Shown piece by piece: positions 62,997 to 64,000 of a stretch of 64,000 nucleotides of DNA (position 1 is the stretch's first letter; the number at the start of each line of letters is the position of its first letter). Location: assembly GCF_022179545.1 (NCBI RefSeq), contig NZ_AP025518.1, forward strand, positions 4,712,001 to 4,776,000. Direction: 5' to 3'. The position numbers were made by a program, and so were the translations under genes. The DNA comes from Mycolicibacterium fortuitum subsp. fortuitum. GTDB lineage: Bacteria; Actinomycetota; Actinomycetes; Mycobacteriales; Mycobacteriaceae. The notes beneath the pieces are model-generated. The model had not been told where the DNA came from. It ran no database searches and worked only from the letters and a program-made list of their open reading frames with translations.

Positions 62997-63220
62997 GTCC
63001 TTTCGCCGGCCGGTATCGACCACCGGCACAATGGAATTGGCGCGCCAGAAGGCGCAGCACCCCATTCGGACATGTCCTGATGAGCTCAGGCCTCTCCGCA
63101 ATGATTCAGGTGATCGTTCACCTGGAAGCGCAGAAAGTGGCAAGCGTTGTCGCCACCATCAGCACGTTAACACGGGAGCACACGCTGCGGGCGCATGAGC
63201 TCAAGCGCGCACGACCGCCT

Positions 63221-63285
63221 GACGAGCGTGGCCCCTGTGCACGAAATTGATGCCGTATGCGTGCACATCCGTCACGCTCGGCGCA
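63221..63285. repeat. Intergenic palindromic repeat, family C, copy 3
   Basis: CGAGCGTGGCCCCTGTGCAC on the left, GTGCACATCCGTCACGCTCG on the right, with a different centre from copies 1 and 2. It ends directly at the stop codon of the ychF gene. The preceding 220 bases (63000-63220) hold no gene I can support. Confidence 0.7.
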
Positions 63286-64000
63286 CTACACGTTGAAGCG
63301 GAACTCCACGACGTCCCCGTCGGCCATGACGTAGTCCTTGCCTTCCATGCGGACCTTTCCCGCGGCCTTGGCCGCGGCCATCGACCCGGCCTCGACGAGA
63401 TCGTCGAACGAGACCACCTCGGCCTTGATGAAGCCCTTCTCGAAGTCGGTGTGGATGACGCCGGCCGCCTTGGGTGCGGTATCGCCCTGGTGGATCGTCC
63501 AGGCGCGTGACTCCTTGGGGCCTGCCGTCAGATAGGTCTGCAGCTTCAGGGTGTGGAAGCCGGCGCGGGCCAGTGCATCGAGACCGCGCTCGGACTGCCC
63601 GATCGACTCCAGCAGCTCCTGGGCCGACTCGTCGTCGAGCTCGATCAGCTCAGACTCGATCTTGGCGTCCAGGAACACCGCATCCGCCGGGGCCACCAGC
63701 TCGCGCAGCTCGGCCTGCTTGGCCGGGTCGGTCAGCACCGACTCGTCGGCGTTGAACACGTACAGGAACGGCTTGGTGGTCATCAGGTTGAGCTCACGCA
63801 GGATCGACCAGTCCTTGCCGGTCGAGAACAGCGTCTTGCCGTCGTCGAAAATCGCCTGCGCGGCGACTGCGGCATCCAGGACCGGCTTGCGCTCCTTGTT
63901 GTTGCGGGCTTCCTTCTCCAGGCGCGGCACCGCCTTCTCCAGCGTCTGCATGTCCGCGAGGATCAGCTCGGTCTCGATCACCTCGATGTCCGACCGCGGG
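63286..64000 (-). CDS. ychF: Redox-regulated ATPase YchF, C-terminal part (runs off window)
   Basis: The last 238 or so residues of an Obg-type YchF protein (Rv1112 equivalent), reading in from the window edge. Visible parts: a coiled helical domain (ELILADMQTLEKAVPRLEKE, KPVLDAAVAAQAIFDDGKTL), the base-recognition strand KPFLYVFNADESVL (YVFNADE in place of the GTPase NKxD, explaining ATP preference), and the TGS domain LKLQTYLTAGPKESRAWTIH with GVIHTDFEKGFIKAEVVSFD. YchF binds the ribosome and acts in oxidative-stress response. The N-terminal P-loop is outside the window. Confidence 0.93.
   Translation of the reverse strand, partial: PRSDIEVIETELILADMQTLEKAVPRLEKEARNNKERKPVLDAAVAAQAIFDDGKTLFSTGKDWSILRELNLMTTKPFLYVFNADESVLTDPAKQAELRELVAPADAVFLDAKIESELIELDDESAQELLESIGQSERGLDALARAGFHTLKLQTYLTAGPKESRAWTIHQGDTAPKAAGVIHTDFEKGFIKAEVVSFDDLVEAGSMAAAKAAGKVRMEGKDYVMADGDVVEFRFNV

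Noticed and set aside
63080..63250. 56-residue plus-strand frame starting MSSGLSAMIQVIVHLEAQKV
   Set aside because: Weak third-position GC, no ribosome-binding site, and it ends inside a family C repeat. Probably chance, perhaps a gene remnant.

Overview
The window is high-GC DNA from a fast-growing, non-tuberculous mycobacterium (Mycolicibacterium-like). The evidence is frequent GTG starts, 4-nt ATGA/GTGA overlaps, PimE, MmpL, F420-type PNPOx-fold, DUF5302, WS/DGAT-like and Mce-associated proteins, and a gene order that follows the M. tuberculosis Rv1142c-Rv1161 block in inverted orientation. I recognise NarK next to mutT2 (Rv1160), phhB (Rv1159A), pimE (Rv1159), the Ala/Pro-rich secreted pair (Rv1158c/Rv1157c), the HhH-GPD protein (Rv1156), Rv1155, an LCM-type methyltransferase (Rv1153c-like), the GntR/sirtuin pair (Rv1152/Rv1151c), a methyltransferase (Rv1147), an intact MmpL13-like transporter (Rv1145/Rv1146), an SDR (Rv1144), mcr (Rv1143) and echA10 (Rv1142c). 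These assignments are from memory of the families, not from a search.

Layout. 1-5.3 kb: cell-envelope and housekeeping backbone. 5.3-12 kb: a small secreted protein, then a LytS/LytTR two-component system translationally coupled to two tandem DUF485 + sodium:solute symporter pairs. This looks like a monocarboxylate sensing and uptake island; the first symporter has a C-terminal frameshift. 12-18.6 kb: MFS transporter, membrane acyltransferase, a coupled permease/serine-hydrolase operon with a divergent TetR regulator, and a DUF5302 gene. 18.6-27.1 kb: Rv1155-like protein, two LCM methyltransferase paralogues, lipoprotein esterase, DUF1697, hydroxypyruvate isomerase-like protein, an EthA-like Baeyer-Villiger monooxygenase divergent from a PucR regulator, GntR and sirtuin. 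27.1-31 kb: TetR-controlled MmpL operon with a methyltransferase. 31-36 kb: lipid catabolism (flavin oxidoreductase, SDR, Mcr, EchA10). 36-42 kb: transporters, membrane protease, epimerase, gamma-carbonic anhydrase-like protein, GlxA-type regulator. 42-47 kb: fasciclin protein, then a thiolase/hydratase/acyl-CoA dehydrogenase beta-oxidation operon with a divergent GntR regulator and a striking 11-bp inverted repeat. 47-51 kb: DUF3556 membrane protein under a perfect KstR-type box, DoxX, SDR and TetR with twin operators. 51-56.4 kb: WS/DGAT-like protein, hydrolases, a pair of Mce-associated membrane proteins, TetR. 56.4-59.4 kb: a 978-residue kinase-linker-aminotransferase fusion. 59.4-64 kb: small genes ending with the C-terminal part of YchF.

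Structure beyond genes. Several convergent or 3' intergenic gaps hold dyad-symmetric repeats that fall into three sequence families: A at 4630, 14553, 18369 and 46908; B at 42746; C at 62041, 62564 and 63221. They appear to be dispersed, terminator-like elements. Many divergent promoters carry perfect inverted repeats that are good candidate operators. I saw no tRNA, rRNA, CRISPR array, insertion sequence or prophage. No gene-free stretch exceeds 300 bases.
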